Source: Imbroritus primus (GTDB lineage: Bacteria; Pseudomonadota; Gammaproteobacteria; Burkholderiales; Burkholderiaceae). Taken from it: a stretch of 64,000 bases of DNA. Below the pieces are notes generated by a model. The model had not been told where the DNA came from, ran no database searches, and was given only the letters and a program-made list of their open reading frames with translations. The stretch lies in the NCBI RefSeq assembly GCF_964332355.1, contig NZ_OZ201293.1:3182247-3246246 (forward strand), in the 5' to 3' direction. Shown piece after piece: positions 15,976 through 24,564 of this stretch. How positions within the stretch are numbered: the stretch's first letter is position 1; every line of letters begins with the position of its first letter. A program made the position numbers and the translations under genes.

Positions 15976-16884
15976 ATGCAGGGAAGCGACCTCACGTTGC
16001 TGGTCGATATCGTCGATGCTGGCAATCTCAGCGCCGCCGCGCGCCGGCTCAAGCTCTCGCGCTCCAGTCTCAGTTACCGCCTGAAGGCATTGGAGCGGGC
16101 CGTCGGCGCGCAGCTGTTCAAGCGCACCACGCGCTCGCTAGAGCTGACCGAAGTCGGGCGCGCGCTGCATGCCCATGGCCAGATCGTGGCGCGCGAGCTT
16201 GCGGCCGCGCATGCGACCGTCTCGTCACTGGGCAAGTCGCTGCATGGCAAGGTGAGCGTGAGCGTGCCGACGGGTTTTGGCCAGGTGTGGCTCAATCCCC
16301 TGCTGATCGACTTCAAGCGCCGTCATCCAGGCGTCACGCTGAATGTGGTGTTCGACAACCAGATCACCGACCTGGTCTCGGAAGATATCGACATTGCCAT
16401 CCGCGTGCTGTCGCGTCCGCCGGAATCGCTGGTTGCCACGGACCTCGGCAAGGTCGACTGGGTGCTGTGCGCCACGCCGGCCTATCTGGCGGCCAATCCG
16501 CCGGGGGACGACATCCGCCAGTTGCAGCACGCGCGCATCATCTGCGCGGCGGCGGTTGGCCAGCCGTTCAAGCTGATCGCGCGCAGCCATTTGGGTAACG
16601 ACCCGGCACGGCTGGAGATCCGTCTGGTGCCCGAGGTGCAGTCGGAGAATTTCGCGTTCCTGCGCGACGCCACGCTGGCCAGCCTGGGCCTTGGCATTCT
16701 GCCGCGCTATGTCGTCGCTGAACAGCTGCGCAACGGAACCCTGTTGCGGCTATTCGGCGATCACGAACTGACGGTATTCGGCTCGCACGTCTTTATGCTG
16801 ACCCTGCCGAGCCGCTACCGTACGCAGGCGACACGCCAGCTGATGACATGGTTGCGCGAGCGCATCAAGCTCGATGATCTGTAG
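15976..16884 (+). CDS. LysR family transcriptional regulator
   Basis: A 302-residue LysR-type regulator. The N-terminal winged helix-turn-helix reads LLVDIVDAGNLSAAARRLKLSRSSLSYRLKALE, followed by the TTRSLELTEVG wing and linker helix. The C-terminal effector domain has the usual two-lobe pattern (VSVSVPTGFGQVWLNPLL, ending with an ILPRYVVAEQL strand-helix). The ATG at 15976 is preferred, with GGA six bases upstream, over 15943. It is divergent from the acyl-CoA dehydrogenase, which is therefore the likely target. Confidence 0.9.
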   Translation: MQGSDLTLLVDIVDAGNLSAAARRLKLSRSSLSYRLKALERAVGAQLFKRTTRSLELTEVGRALHAHGQIVARELAAAHATVSSLGKSLHGKVSVSVPTGFGQVWLNPLLIDFKRRHPGVTLNVVFDNQITDLVSEDIDIAIRVLSRPPESLVATDLGKVDWVLCATPAYLAANPPGDDIRQLQHARIICAAAVGQPFKLIARSHLGNDPARLEIRLVPEVQSENFAFLRDATLASLGLGILPRYVVAEQLRNGTLLRLFGDHELTVFGSHVFMLTLPSRYRTQATRQLMTWLRERIKLDDL

Positions 16885-16937
16885 CGGTGGTTGCAGCGTT
16901 GCTTCATTCCGCGCCGCCGCTTGGCCAGCTGGCGGTA

Positions 16938-17537
16938 TCAGGCGCTGTGGCGGTATACCCAGACCTTGCGGACATAGAGCACCACGACGATGATGGCCAC
17001 CACGGTCGACACCGGATCGAGGTAATGCGATACCGCTTCGAACTGGCTGCCAAGCATGTAGCCTGCGCTGGCGAGGATCAAGGTCCAGGTGAAGGAGCCG
17101 ATGGCGCTGTAGAACAGGAATGGCAGGAAAGGCATGCCCATCAGCCCTGCCGGCAGCGAAATGACCGACCGTACCGCCGGGATCAGGCGCCCGAAACACA
17201 CCGTGGCGCCGCCATGGCGGTCAAACCAGCGCGCGGCCATGTCGATATCGTCTTCGGTGATTGCCAGCCAGCGGCCATAGCGGCGCACCAGCTTGCGCAC
17301 ACGCGCTTCACCGAGCGCCCGCCCCGCCCAGTAGAACGGCATCGTGCCGATCAGTGCGCCGGCCGTGCCGGCCAGCACCACGCCGGCAAAAGTCAGGCTG
17401 CCGTCTGCGGCGAGGTAGCCCGCCAGCGGCACGATCAGCTCGGACGGAATCGGCGGAAAAACGTTTTCGACGAACATCAGCCACATGAGGCCGAGATAGC
17501 CCATGCTTTGAATGGTGTCGAGAATCCATGAACCCAT
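16938..17537 (-). CDS. DedA family inner membrane protein
   Basis: A 199-residue polytopic membrane protein of the DedA (VTT domain) family. Known members take part in membrane lipid and undecaprenyl-phosphate flipping, pH homeostasis and drug tolerance. Motifs seen include FVENVFPPIPSELIVPLAGY, GALIGTMPFYWAGRALG, a re-entrant FGRLIPAVRSVISLPAGLMGM with the conserved F-R-P pattern, and a C-terminal hydrophobic helix. The gene is divergent from the AI-2E-type permease, with three half-site repeats between them. Confidence 0.92.
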   Translation of the reverse strand: MGSWILDTIQSMGYLGLMWLMFVENVFPPIPSELIVPLAGYLAADGSLTFAGVVLAGTAGALIGTMPFYWAGRALGEARVRKLVRRYGRWLAITEDDIDMAARWFDRHGGATVCFGRLIPAVRSVISLPAGLMGMPFLPFLFYSAIGSFTWTLILASAGYMLGSQFEAVSHYLDPVSTVVAIIVVVLYVRKVWVYRHSA

Positions 17538-17594
17538 CGGTACTCCAGAGAAGTTGAAAGAAGCAATGCACAGTCCGCGCGGCGATGCGCCGGC

Positions 17595-17625
17595 GCGACA
17601 TCCGGAAATGTCGCCAGCGCGACAT
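17595..17625. promoter_or_regulatory. Three GCGACAT half-sites between dedA and the AI-2E-type permease
   Basis: Seen: GCGACAT (17595-17601), its inverted copy ATGTCGC (17608-17614), and GCGACAT again (17619-17625). The first two form a perfect dyad with a 6-bp spacer. The last copy falls at the expected -35 position of a TACAAT -10 box (17641-17646). A regulator binding here is inferred; it is not identified. Confidence 0.5.
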
Positions 17626-17640
17626 GCCGCGAGTCACGGA

Positions 17641-17646
17641 TACAAT
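17641..17646 (+). promoter_or_regulatory. Extended -10 box TACAAT of the AI-2E-type permease gene
   Basis: Seen: TACAAT ends exactly six bases before the ATG at 17653, so transcription would start at or next to the A of the start codon. This predicts a leaderless or nearly leaderless mRNA. No good -35 hexamer is visible. Confidence 0.5.
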
Positions 17647-17652
17647 GCGGGG

Positions 17653-18684
17653 ATGGAGTCGAACGCATGTGCCCCCGCCGAACAGGCCCGATGCTGGAAT
17701 CTGGCCGCTGCCGCGATCATCGCGGTGACCATTATCGCAGTCCTCAAGCTCCATATCGCGCCCGCACTGATCGTGGGGCTCGGTATTTTTCTCTGGGCGA
17801 GATGGATGCTGCGCCTCCTCGACCGTGGCAAGGGCCGCTGGGTGGCCCGTCCGCTCGTCATGATGATGACGGTGCTGATCGTCATTGCGCTCGGTTTTCT
17901 CGCGCAGTTCGGCATCCAGCGCGGACTTGACTACCTGATCCACCAGGGGCCAGGCTTTCTCACGCAGGTACAGGCGTTGGTCGACCAGTTGCGCGGCCAA
18001 CTGCCGGCGGCCATCGGCAATGCCCTGCCGACCGATATAGAAAAGCTCAAGGCCATCGGCCTGACCACGCTGCGTGACCATGCCGGTTCGCTGGCATCGC
18101 TCGGCCGGGAAGGTGTGCATGCCGCCTTCCAGCTCATGCTGGCGACCATCATCGCGCTGGCCGCGGCACTGGCCACACGTGTCGCCTCGCATGAGCAGGC
18201 GGGTCCGCTGACGCGTGCGCTGGCCGGGCGTGGCGAAGATTTTCTGACCTGTTTCAAGGCGCTGCTCGGTGCCCAGGTGTATATCGCCTGCGCCAACACC
18301 ACTTTCACCATCATCTACCTGTACGGCATCCTGCCGCGCTTCGATGTCGTGCTGCCGTACCGCGAACTCGTCTGCCTGCTGACTTTTGGGCTCGGCCTGC
18401 TGCCGGTGGTCGGCAACCTCATCGCCAACACGCTGCTGACCGTCATCGCCCTCACGCATTCCGTGCTGGTGGCGATCGTGTCGCTGACCTACCTGGTCAT
18501 CATCCACAAGCTCGAGTACTTCATCAACGCGCGCATCGTCGGTCAGAAGATCCACGCCTCGGTGTGGGAGCTGGTATGCGCCATGCTACTGATGGAAGCG
18601 ATCTTCGGCATCGCCGGGCTGGTGCTGGCTCCGGTGTTCTACGCCTTCATCAAGATGCAGCTCAAGCTGGTGCGCTGGCTCTGA
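17653..18684 (+). CDS. AI-2E family (PerM/YdiK-like) membrane transporter
   Basis: A 343-residue polytopic membrane protein of the AI-2 exporter (PerM-like) family. Hydrophobic segments are visible at about residues 15-45, 60-85, 140-170, 205-235 and in the C-terminal half. The family signature near the C-terminus is ...EYFINARIVGQKIHASVWELV..., and FGLGLLPVVGNLIAN marks the central loop. Substrates in this family vary (AI-2 export, sodium or organic ion exchange), so the substrate is left open. The start at 17653 fits the hydrophobic N-terminus and the -10 box directly ahead. Upstream codons in the open frame overlap dedA and are not favoured. Confidence 0.88.
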   Translation: MESNACAPAEQARCWNLAAAAIIAVTIIAVLKLHIAPALIVGLGIFLWARWMLRLLDRGKGRWVARPLVMMMTVLIVIALGFLAQFGIQRGLDYLIHQGPGFLTQVQALVDQLRGQLPAAIGNALPTDIEKLKAIGLTTLRDHAGSLASLGREGVHAAFQLMLATIIALAAALATRVASHEQAGPLTRALAGRGEDFLTCFKALLGAQVYIACANTTFTIIYLYGILPRFDVVLPYRELVCLLTFGLGLLPVVGNLIANTLLTVIALTHSVLVAIVSLTYLVIIHKLEYFINARIVGQKIHASVWELVCAMLLMEAIFGIAGLVLAPVFYAFIKMQLKLVRWL

Positions 18685-18769
18685 GCTTCCAGCAGCCGGG
18701 ACAGCGAACCTAGGGTATACCTGTATAACCAACAAATCGTTCCCTCGGGGAACGCTTTTGGCTATGGTG

Positions 18770-18790
18770 TAGCTTTAGTAATAAAAGCTA
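18770..18790 (+). other. 5' leader hairpin ahead of the solute-binding protein gene
   Basis: Seen: TAGCTTT / AAAGCTA arms (18770-18776 and 18784-18790). The 3' arm ends five bases before the ATG at 18796, where the ribosome binding site would be, and no Shine-Dalgarno sequence is visible. A second hairpin, CGTTCC / GGAACG, lies just upstream (18738-18754). Translational control is inferred. Confidence 0.35.
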
Positions 18791-18795
18791 TCAAT

Positions 18796-19713
18796 ATGTC
18801 TGCCCCTCGCCTCTTCTCCGCCGCGCTTTTCCTGGCCGCGGCCCTGCCTGCCCTGGCCCAGCCCCAAGCATCGACGCAAGCGCCCGTCCAGAGCGAAAGC
18901 CGCACCCTGAAACGCATCCACGATAGCGGCATGATCAAGCTCGGGTATCGCGAGTCGGCCCTGCCGTTTTCCTTTGCCGATGCCCGCGACCAGCCGGCTG
19001 GCTATGCCGTCGACCTGTGCCTGCGCGTGGCCGAGGCGGTGCGCAAGCAGGAAAACCTGCCGAACCTGAAAGTGCGCTGGATTCCGCTCACGCCACAGAA
19101 CCGTATTCCTGCGGTCAGCAATGGCCTGGTGGACCTCGATTGCGCGCCGAACACCAACACCCTCGAGCGCCAGAAGCAGGTAGCGTTCAGCGTGTCCCAC
19201 TACGTGTCGACGGTGCGTATGCTCGTGCCGCGCGCGGACCACATCAAGGGATTCGAAGACCTGCGTGGCAAGTCCGTGGTGACCAGCGCCGGCTCCACTG
19301 GCGATCGCCATGTGCGCCGCCTGAAGGACGAGTATGGCTATCGTGACATCTATGCCAAGGACCACGGCGAGTCGTTCCTGCTGCTGGAAACCGGCCGCGC
19401 CAAGGCCTTCGTGATGGACGACGTGTTGCTGGCCGGACTCCGTGCCCGAGCGAAGGAACCGTCAAAGTATGAAATCACCGGCCCGGTGCTGTCGGTCGAG
19501 CAGAATGCCCTGATGCTGCAGCGTGACGATCCGCAGTGGAAAGCGTTTGTCGACAACACACTGATCGATATCTTCCACAGTCCGCAGATCCGCACGCTGC
19601 ATGCGCGCTGGTTCGAAAAGCCGATCGGTCCGCGTGGCATCAACCTGCAACTGAAGCCGAGCAAGGAAGTACTGCAGGCGTGGAAGAAGCCTTCGGACAA
19701 GGCTGAGGAGTGA
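18796..19713 (+). CDS. Amino-acid ABC transporter substrate-binding protein (family 3)
   Basis: A 305-residue periplasmic solute-binding protein. A Sec signal peptide (FSAALFLAAALPALAQ) is cleaved after about residue 21. The mature protein has the family 3 pattern: LKRIHDSGMIKLGYRESALPFSF at the N-terminus, GYAVDLCLRVAEAV, the CAPNTNTLERQKQVAFS hinge motif, and DLRGKSVVTSAGSTGDRHV, similar to glutamate/aspartate-binding GltI. Glutamate or aspartate is the probable ligand by similarity. No permease or ATPase genes are next to it, so it stands alone here. The stop is followed by a convergent selD. Confidence 0.9.
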   Translation: MSAPRLFSAALFLAAALPALAQPQASTQAPVQSESRTLKRIHDSGMIKLGYRESALPFSFADARDQPAGYAVDLCLRVAEAVRKQENLPNLKVRWIPLTPQNRIPAVSNGLVDLDCAPNTNTLERQKQVAFSVSHYVSTVRMLVPRADHIKGFEDLRGKSVVTSAGSTGDRHVRRLKDEYGYRDIYAKDHGESFLLLETGRAKAFVMDDVLLAGLRARAKEPSKYEITGPVLSVEQNALMLQRDDPQWKAFVDNTLIDIFHSPQIRTLHARWFEKPIGPRGINLQLKPSKEVLQAWKKPSDKAEE

Positions 19714-19872
19714 AGCAGCGTGGCCGGCATGAAGGTGCCGGCTGTCGCGCGGTGACGGGCCCCACGGTCGCCGCGCGGCAATATCACTGCAGCCGGTCAC
19801 CCGGCCGGCGCGTCTGCAGAGCGATTCCCCCGAGACTGGTGATGCTGGTCCGGGGTGATCTCAACGACGGGC

Positions 19873-20946
19873 TTACGGCGTCACCGTGACGCCGGTTCCC
19901 GTTCCCAGCGTGCCGATAGCCGTAGCCCGCTCGAACCCTTCATCGCGGAACAGCTGCAGTACCGTGTCCGCCGTTTCCGGCGCGCACGCCACCAGCAGGC
20001 CGCCACTGGTCTGCGGATCGGTCAGCAGGGCCTGCGCCCAGGTTGGTAGCGCGGCATCGAGTGAAACCTCCGCACCATAGCCATTCCAGTTGCGTGCCGA
20101 GGCGCCGGTCACGCAACCGCCTTCGAGCAGGTGCACGGCTTGCGGCAGGCACGGTACATCCGCCAGCCGCACCGTGGCCGACAGATGCGAGCCGCGCGTC
20201 ATTTCCAGCAGATGGCCGAGCAGGCCGAAACCTGTCACGTCGGTCAGCGCATGCACGCCGTCGAGCGCGGCGAGGCGCTGGCCCGGCGTATTGAGTTGCG
20301 TGGTCGAGGCGATCATCTGCGCATAGCCGTCCGCATCGAGCCGGTCCTTCTTCAGCGCTGCCGAATAGATGCCGACGCCCAGCCCCTTGCCGAGGATCAG
20401 CACATCGCCGGCCCGGGCCGAACGGTTGCGCTTGATCTGGTCGGGATGCGCGAGACCCAGCGCCACCAGGCCGTAGATCGGCTCCACGCAGTCGATGGTG
20501 TGGCCGCCCGCGACCGGAATACCAGCCGCCGCGCACACCGATTCTCCGCCGGCGAGGATGCCGCGCACGGTGTCCATCGGCAGCTTGTCGATGGGCATGC
20601 CGACCAGCGCCAGCGCCATGATCGGCGTACCGCCCATGGCATACACATCGGAAATCGCATTGGTGGCGGCAATGCGGCCGAAATCGTACGGATCGTCGAC
20701 GATCGGCATGAAGAAATCGGTGGTGGCGATCAGCGCCTGCGTGTCGTTCAGGCGATACACCGCCGCATCGTCCGACGACTCGATGCCCACCAGCAACTGC
20801 GGCGGTACGGGCAGGCGCTGTGCGCTGCCAGCGAGGATCTGCGACAGCACGCCGGGTGCGATCTTGCAACCGCAGCCGCCGCCATGCGAGAACGAGGTAA
20901 GACGGGTGGAAGGTTGAACCGCGCCGGGTTCAGACGTATGTGCCAT
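19873..20946 (-). CDS. selD: Selenide, water dikinase
   Basis: A 357-residue SelD that makes selenophosphate from selenide and ATP for selenocysteine or selenouridine synthesis. The glycine-rich active site GGGCGCK (Cys25, Cys27 and Lys28) carries a cysteine at the position that is selenocysteine in some species. Other marks are [10 protein letters not shown], the [25 protein letters not shown] loop, [18 protein letters not shown] and the C-terminal [12 protein letters not shown]. The start at 20946 has GGAG upstream. No selA, selB, selC, selenoprotein or mnmH gene is in the window, so the downstream use of selenophosphate cannot be judged from here. Confidence 0.95.
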   Translation of the reverse strand: MAHTSEPGAVQPSTRLTSFSHGGGCGCKIAPGVLSQILAGSAQRLPVPPQLLVGIESSDDAAVYRLNDTQALIATTDFFMPIVDDPYDFGRIAATNAISDVYAMGGTPIMALALVGMPIDKLPMDTVRGILAGGESVCAAAGIPVAGGHTIDCVEPIYGLVALGLAHPDQIKRNRSARAGDVLILGKGLGVGIYSAALKKDRLDADGYAQMIASTTQLNTPGQRLAALDGVHALTDVTGFGLLGHLLEMTRGSHLSATVRLADVPCLPQAVHLLEGGCVTGASARNWNGYGAEVSLDAALPTWAQALLTDPQTSGGLLVACAPETADTVLQLFRDEGFERATAIGTLGTGTGVTVTP

Positions 20947-21032
20947 GACTGCTCCGCGAAAAAACACTGGCGCCGATCATACCCGAGCGCACGTTGCGGC
21001 GTACGCGGTCGCCATGGGCATGAGGGATCGGC

Positions 21033-21515
21033 TCAGGCAGTACCACCCTCCGCGAGGCGCGCCAGCCCGCTCTTCGAGGACTTGATGGTCTGCAGGATGA
21101 TGTTCGAGCGGATGTCGAGCACGCCCGCCGTGCGGTACAGCCGGTTGACGATGAAATCCGAGTAGTGCCGCAGGTTGCGCGCCTGCACACGCAGCACGTA
21201 GTTGCACTCGCCCGTGATGATGTAGGCCGCCGTCACCTCGGGCCAGTCGCGGATCGCCTCGATGAAGGTGTCGTGCCAGCCCTGCACGTCCTGCCGCATC
21301 GACACCTGCACCATCGCATCGACCTCGATGCCCAGCTGCTCCAGGTCGAGTTCCGCGCGGTAGCCGGCGATCACCCCGGCCTCTTCCAGCAGGCGCACGC
21401 GGCGCAGGCACGCCGAGGGCGACAGCGCGACGCGTTCGGCCAGGTCCTGGTTGCTGATGCGGCCGTCTTCCAGCAGCACGGCAAGGATGCGCAGATCGAG
21501 GGTATCGAGCGTCAT
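21033..21515 (-). CDS. kynR: Lrp/AsnC family regulator of the kynurenine pathway
   Basis: A 160-residue Lrp/AsnC-type regulator. The helix-turn-helix (DLRILAVLLEDGRISNQDLAERVALSPSACLRRVR) is followed by a RAM effector domain that ends in NIILQTIKSSK. It is divergent from kynB, the arrangement known for KynR, which activates kyn genes in response to kynurenine. The symbol rests on that context as much as on the sequence. An ATG at 21533 is an alternative start, but it would put the coding region against the operator dyad at 21534-21547. Confidence 0.88.
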   Translation of the reverse strand: MTLDTLDLRILAVLLEDGRISNQDLAERVALSPSACLRRVRLLEEAGVIAGYRAELDLEQLGIEVDAMVQVSMRQDVQGWHDTFIEAIRDWPEVTAAYIITGECNYVLRVQARNLRHYSDFIVNRLYRTAGVLDIRSNIILQTIKSSKSGLARLAEGGTA

Positions 21516-21533
21516 GGCTGCATGAAATTCCAT

Positions 21534-21547
21534 TAATCCAAAGATTA
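21534..21547. promoter_or_regulatory. AT-rich dyad in the kynR-kynB intergenic region
   Basis: Seen: TAATC-CAAA-GATTA, a perfect inverted repeat, flanked by two direct copies of ATGAAATT (21522-21529 and 21547-21554) that are 25 bp apart. This is the type of AT-rich, dyad-plus-repeat site bound by Lrp-family proteins, so KynR is the inferred binder. Confidence 0.5.
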
Positions 21548-21627
21548 TGAAATTTTATGCGAAAAACAACGCTATCCACGCCCAATACGCAAACTCATTT
21601 CGCGCTGCACCGCCTATCATGCAGGGC

Positions 21628-22296
21628 ATGACCACGCCCGCCGCGCCCGTCTCCCGCCCCGCTACTCCGCGCCTGTTCGACATCAGCCCGGTGCTCTCTC
21701 CCGCCACGCCCGTGTGGCCGGGTGACACACCCTTTACCGAGGCGCGCACCTGGCATATGGGGCCGGACTGCCCGGTGAACGTGGGGCGCTTCACCCTGTC
21801 GCCGCATACCGGCGCACATGCCGATGCGCCGCTGCACTATGCGGCCGACGGCTTGCCGATCGGCGCCGTGCCGCTCGAACCGTACCTCGGGCCATGCCGG
21901 GTCATCCACTGCCTTGGCGCCCATCCGCTGGTCCTGCCGGCGCATGTCGAGCCGTCCCTGCACGGGATACCGCCGCGCGTGCTGCTGCGGACCTACGCGA
22001 CCGCGCCGCAGGCCACGTGGGATGCCGGGTTCTGCGCCGTCGCGCCGCAGACGATCGCCCTGCTGGCCGCCCATGGTGTGCGCCTGATCGGCATCGACAC
22101 GCCCTCGCTCGATCCGCAGGATTCCAAGAGCATGGACGCGCACCGCATGATCGCCACGCACCGCATGGCGATTCTCGAAGGGCTCGTGCTCGATGCCGTG
22201 CCCGCTGGCGATTACGAACTGATCGCCCTGCCGTTGCGGCTCGCGCATCTCGATGCCAGCCCCGTGCGTGCGGTGCTGCGCACCCTGCCGCCATGA
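21628..22296 (+). CDS. kynB: Kynurenine formamidase (arylformamidase)
   Basis: A 222-residue cyclase-type arylformamidase that hydrolyses N-formylkynurenine to kynurenine. The bacterial KynB metal-binding motif [12 protein letters not shown] is present around residues 59-70, with [21 protein letters not shown] near the N-terminus and [18 protein letters not shown] in the C-terminal half. These mark the metal-dependent KynB type rather than the alpha/beta-hydrolase type. Upstream ATGs at 21619 and 21547 are possible, but 21628 matches the family start. It is first in the kynB-kynU-kynA operon. Confidence 0.94.
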   Translation: MTTPAAPVSRPATPRLFDISPVLSPATPVWPGDTPFTEARTWHMGPDCPVNVGRFTLSPHTGAHADAPLHYAADGLPIGAVPLEPYLGPCRVIHCLGAHPLVLPAHVEPSLHGIPPRVLLRTYATAPQATWDAGFCAVAPQTIALLAAHGVRLIGIDTPSLDPQDSKSMDAHRMIATHRMAILEGLVLDAVPAGDYELIALPLRLAHLDASPVRAVLRTLPP

Positions 22297-22366
22297 ACGC
22301 AGGGAGCTTCATGCGCCGTCGCTGCTGCCGTTGTTGTTCACACCATTCTGTTCCAGGATCTTCACC

Positions 22367-23617
22367 ATGTTGACCCGCCAAGACTGCCTCGCCCGCGACG
22401 CCGACGACCCGCTCGCGCCGCTGCGTGCGCGCTTTGCCCTGCCCGAGGGCGTGATCTATCTCGATGGCAATTCGCTTGGCGCGCGCCCCCGCGCGGCGCT
22501 GCAACGCGCACAGCAGGTGATCGCCGAAGAATGGGGCGAGGGACTGATCCGCAGCTGGAACACCGCGCACTGGTTCACGCTGCCGCAGCGTCTCGGCAAC
22601 AAGCTGGCACCGCTGATCGGCGCGCATGCAGATGAAGTGGTCATCACCGACACCACCTCGATCAATCTCTTCAAAGTGCTCGCCGCCGCGCTGCGCGTGC
22701 AGGACGAACGTGCCCAGGCACGGCGCGTCATCGTCTCGGAGCGCAGCAACTTTCCCACCGACCTGTATATCGCCCAGGGCCTCGCCGACCTGTTGCAGCG
22801 CGGTTATACGCTGCGCCTGATCGACGCCCCCGACGAACTCGGAACCGCCATCGGCGACGACACCGCGGTGGTCATGCTCACGCATGTGAACTACCAGACC
22901 GGCCACATGTACGACATGGCTGCCGCCACCGCGCTGGCCCATGCCAGGGGCGCGCTGACGGTCTGGGACCTGGCGCACTCCGCCGGTGCGGTTCCTGTCG
23001 ACCTGCATGCGGCGCAGGCAGACTATGCGATCGGCTGTACCTACAAGTATCTGAACGGCGGCCCCGGCGCCCCGGCTTTCGTGTGGGCCGCGCCTGCACT
23101 GCGCGACTGCTTCTGGCAGCCCCTGTCGGGCTGGTGGGGTCACGCCCGGCCGTTTGCCATGCAGCCTGACTACCAGCCGCATGACGGCATCACGCGCTTC
23201 ATGTGCGGGACCCAGTCGATTACCGCACTGGCCATGGTCGAGTGCGGCCTCGATATTTTTGCAGAAACCGACATGACCGCCATCCGGCGCAAATCGCTCG
23301 CGCTGACTGACCTGTTTATCGCGCTGGTGGAGCAGCGTTGTAGTCAGCACGCGCTGACGCTGATCACACCGCGCGACCATGCGCAGCGCGGCAGCCATGT
23401 CAGCTACGCGCATGCGGAAGGCTATGCCGTGGTGCAGGCGCTGATCGCGCGCGGCGTTATCGGCGACTACCGCGAACCGCAGATCATGCGCTTTGGCTTC
23501 ACCCCGCTCTATACAGGTTACGCGGACGTGTGGGATGCCGTGGAGATCCTGCGCGACGTGCTCGACAGCGAGGCCTGGCGTGCCCCGCAATTCCAGGCGC
23601 GCGGCCTGGTGACCTGA
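22367..23617 (+). CDS. kynU: Kynureninase
   Basis: A 416-residue pyridoxal-phosphate enzyme that cleaves kynurenine to anthranilate and alanine. The PLP lysine is Lys227 in [13 protein letters not shown]. Other family marks are [16 protein letters not shown] near the N-terminus, [23 protein letters not shown], and the [14 protein letters not shown] segment. The start at 22367 lacks a strong Shine-Dalgarno sequence but gives the usual N-terminus and length. It lies 70 bp after kynB and 18 bp before kynA in the same operon. Confidence 0.96.
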   Translation: MLTRQDCLARDADDPLAPLRARFALPEGVIYLDGNSLGARPRAALQRAQQVIAEEWGEGLIRSWNTAHWFTLPQRLGNKLAPLIGAHADEVVITDTTSINLFKVLAAALRVQDERAQARRVIVSERSNFPTDLYIAQGLADLLQRGYTLRLIDAPDELGTAIGDDTAVVMLTHVNYQTGHMYDMAAATALAHARGALTVWDLAHSAGAVPVDLHAAQADYAIGCTYKYLNGGPGAPAFVWAAPALRDCFWQPLSGWWGHARPFAMQPDYQPHDGITRFMCGTQSITALAMVECGLDIFAETDMTAIRRKSLALTDLFIALVEQRCSQHALTLITPRDHAQRGSHVSYAHAEGYAVVQALIARGVIGDYREPQIMRFGFTPLYTGYADVWDAVEILRDVLDSEAWRAPQFQARGLVT

Positions 23618-23635
23618 ACGCAAGCGAGTGTTTCC

Positions 23636-24541
23636 ATGTGCCCCTATCACACCTCCCCCGATTCCGAACCCATGGCTGGCGCAGGCGGCGCGTCGCCGGC
23701 TGCCGGCAGTGCATCTTCCCCGGCGGGCTGGCATGATGCCCGGCTCGATTTCTCGTCGAGCATGAGCTACGGCGACTACCTTGCCCTCGACCAGTTGCTG
23801 CATGCGCAGCATCCGCGCTCGCCCGATCACAACGAGATGCTGTTCATCATCCAGCACCAGACATCCGAGCTGTGGATGAAGCTGATGCTGCACGAGCTGC
23901 GCGCCGCGCGGCAGAATGTCATCGACGACCAGCTGCGGCCCGCCTTCAAGATGCTCACGCGCGTCTCGCGCATCATGGAGCAGCTGGTGCAGGCGTGGGC
24001 CGTGCTCGCCACCATGACGCCGCCCGAATACTCGGCGATGCGCCCCTACCTCGGCCAGTCGTCGGGTTTTCAGTCGTTCCAGTACCGCGAGATCGAATTC
24101 ATCCTCGGCAACAAGAACGCCGCCATGCTCAAGCCGCATGCGCATCATCCCGAGCGGCTCGCCGAAGTGGAGGCGGCTCTGCACCTGCCCTCGCTCTACG
24201 ACGAGGCGGTGCGCCTCATGGCGCGGCGCGGCCTGGCCATCGACGCCGGGCGGCTGGCGCGCGATCCGGCCCTACCGACGGAGTACGACGCCAGCGTCGA
24301 AGCCGCGTGGCTGGCGGTCTATCGCGACCCGGCGCAACACTGGGAGCTGTACGAGCTCGGCGAGAAGCTGGTCGATCTCGAAGATGCCTTCCGGCAGTGG
24401 CGCTTCCGCCATGTCACCACGGTCGAGCGCATCATCGGCTTCAAGCGCGGCACGGGCGGCACGGAAGGCGTGAATTACCTGCGCCGCATGCTCGATGTGG
24501 TGCTGTTCCCCGAGTTGTGGAAATTGCGCACGGATCTCTGA
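23636..24541 (+). CDS. kynA: Tryptophan 2,3-dioxygenase
   Basis: A 301-residue haem enzyme that opens the indole ring of tryptophan to N-formylkynurenine, the first step of the pathway. The axial haem ligand is His259 in [21 protein letters not shown]. Substrate-binding residues are seen in [15 protein letters not shown] and in [18 protein letters not shown]. The first ~35 residues are an extra Gly/Ala/Pro-rich extension compared with many TDOs, so translation may in fact begin further in. In this cluster the genes run in the order kynB, kynU, kynA, not in reaction order. Confidence 0.96.
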   Translation: MCPYHTSPDSEPMAGAGGASPAAGSASSPAGWHDARLDFSSSMSYGDYLALDQLLHAQHPRSPDHNEMLFIIQHQTSELWMKLMLHELRAARQNVIDDQLRPAFKMLTRVSRIMEQLVQAWAVLATMTPPEYSAMRPYLGQSSGFQSFQYREIEFILGNKNAAMLKPHAHHPERLAEVEAALHLPSLYDEAVRLMARRGLAIDAGRLARDPALPTEYDASVEAAWLAVYRDPAQHWELYELGEKLVDLEDAFRQWRFRHVTTVERIIGFKRGTGGTEGVNYLRRMLDVVLFPELWKLRTDL

Positions 24542-24552
24542 GGCGCGCGATC

Positions 24553-24558
24553 TATAAT
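24553..24558 (+). promoter_or_regulatory. -10 box TATAAT ahead of a GTG start
   Basis: Seen: a perfect TATAAT ending six bases before the GTG at 24565. Transcription would begin at the G of the start codon, which predicts a leaderless mRNA separate from the kyn operon. No clear -35 hexamer is seen at the usual distance. Confidence 0.55.
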
Positions 24559-24564
24559 CGCGCC

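Noticed and set aside
17308..18555. 415-codon minus-strand frame opposite the AI-2E-type permease
   Set aside because: Antisense to a permease with clear transmembrane helices and family motifs.
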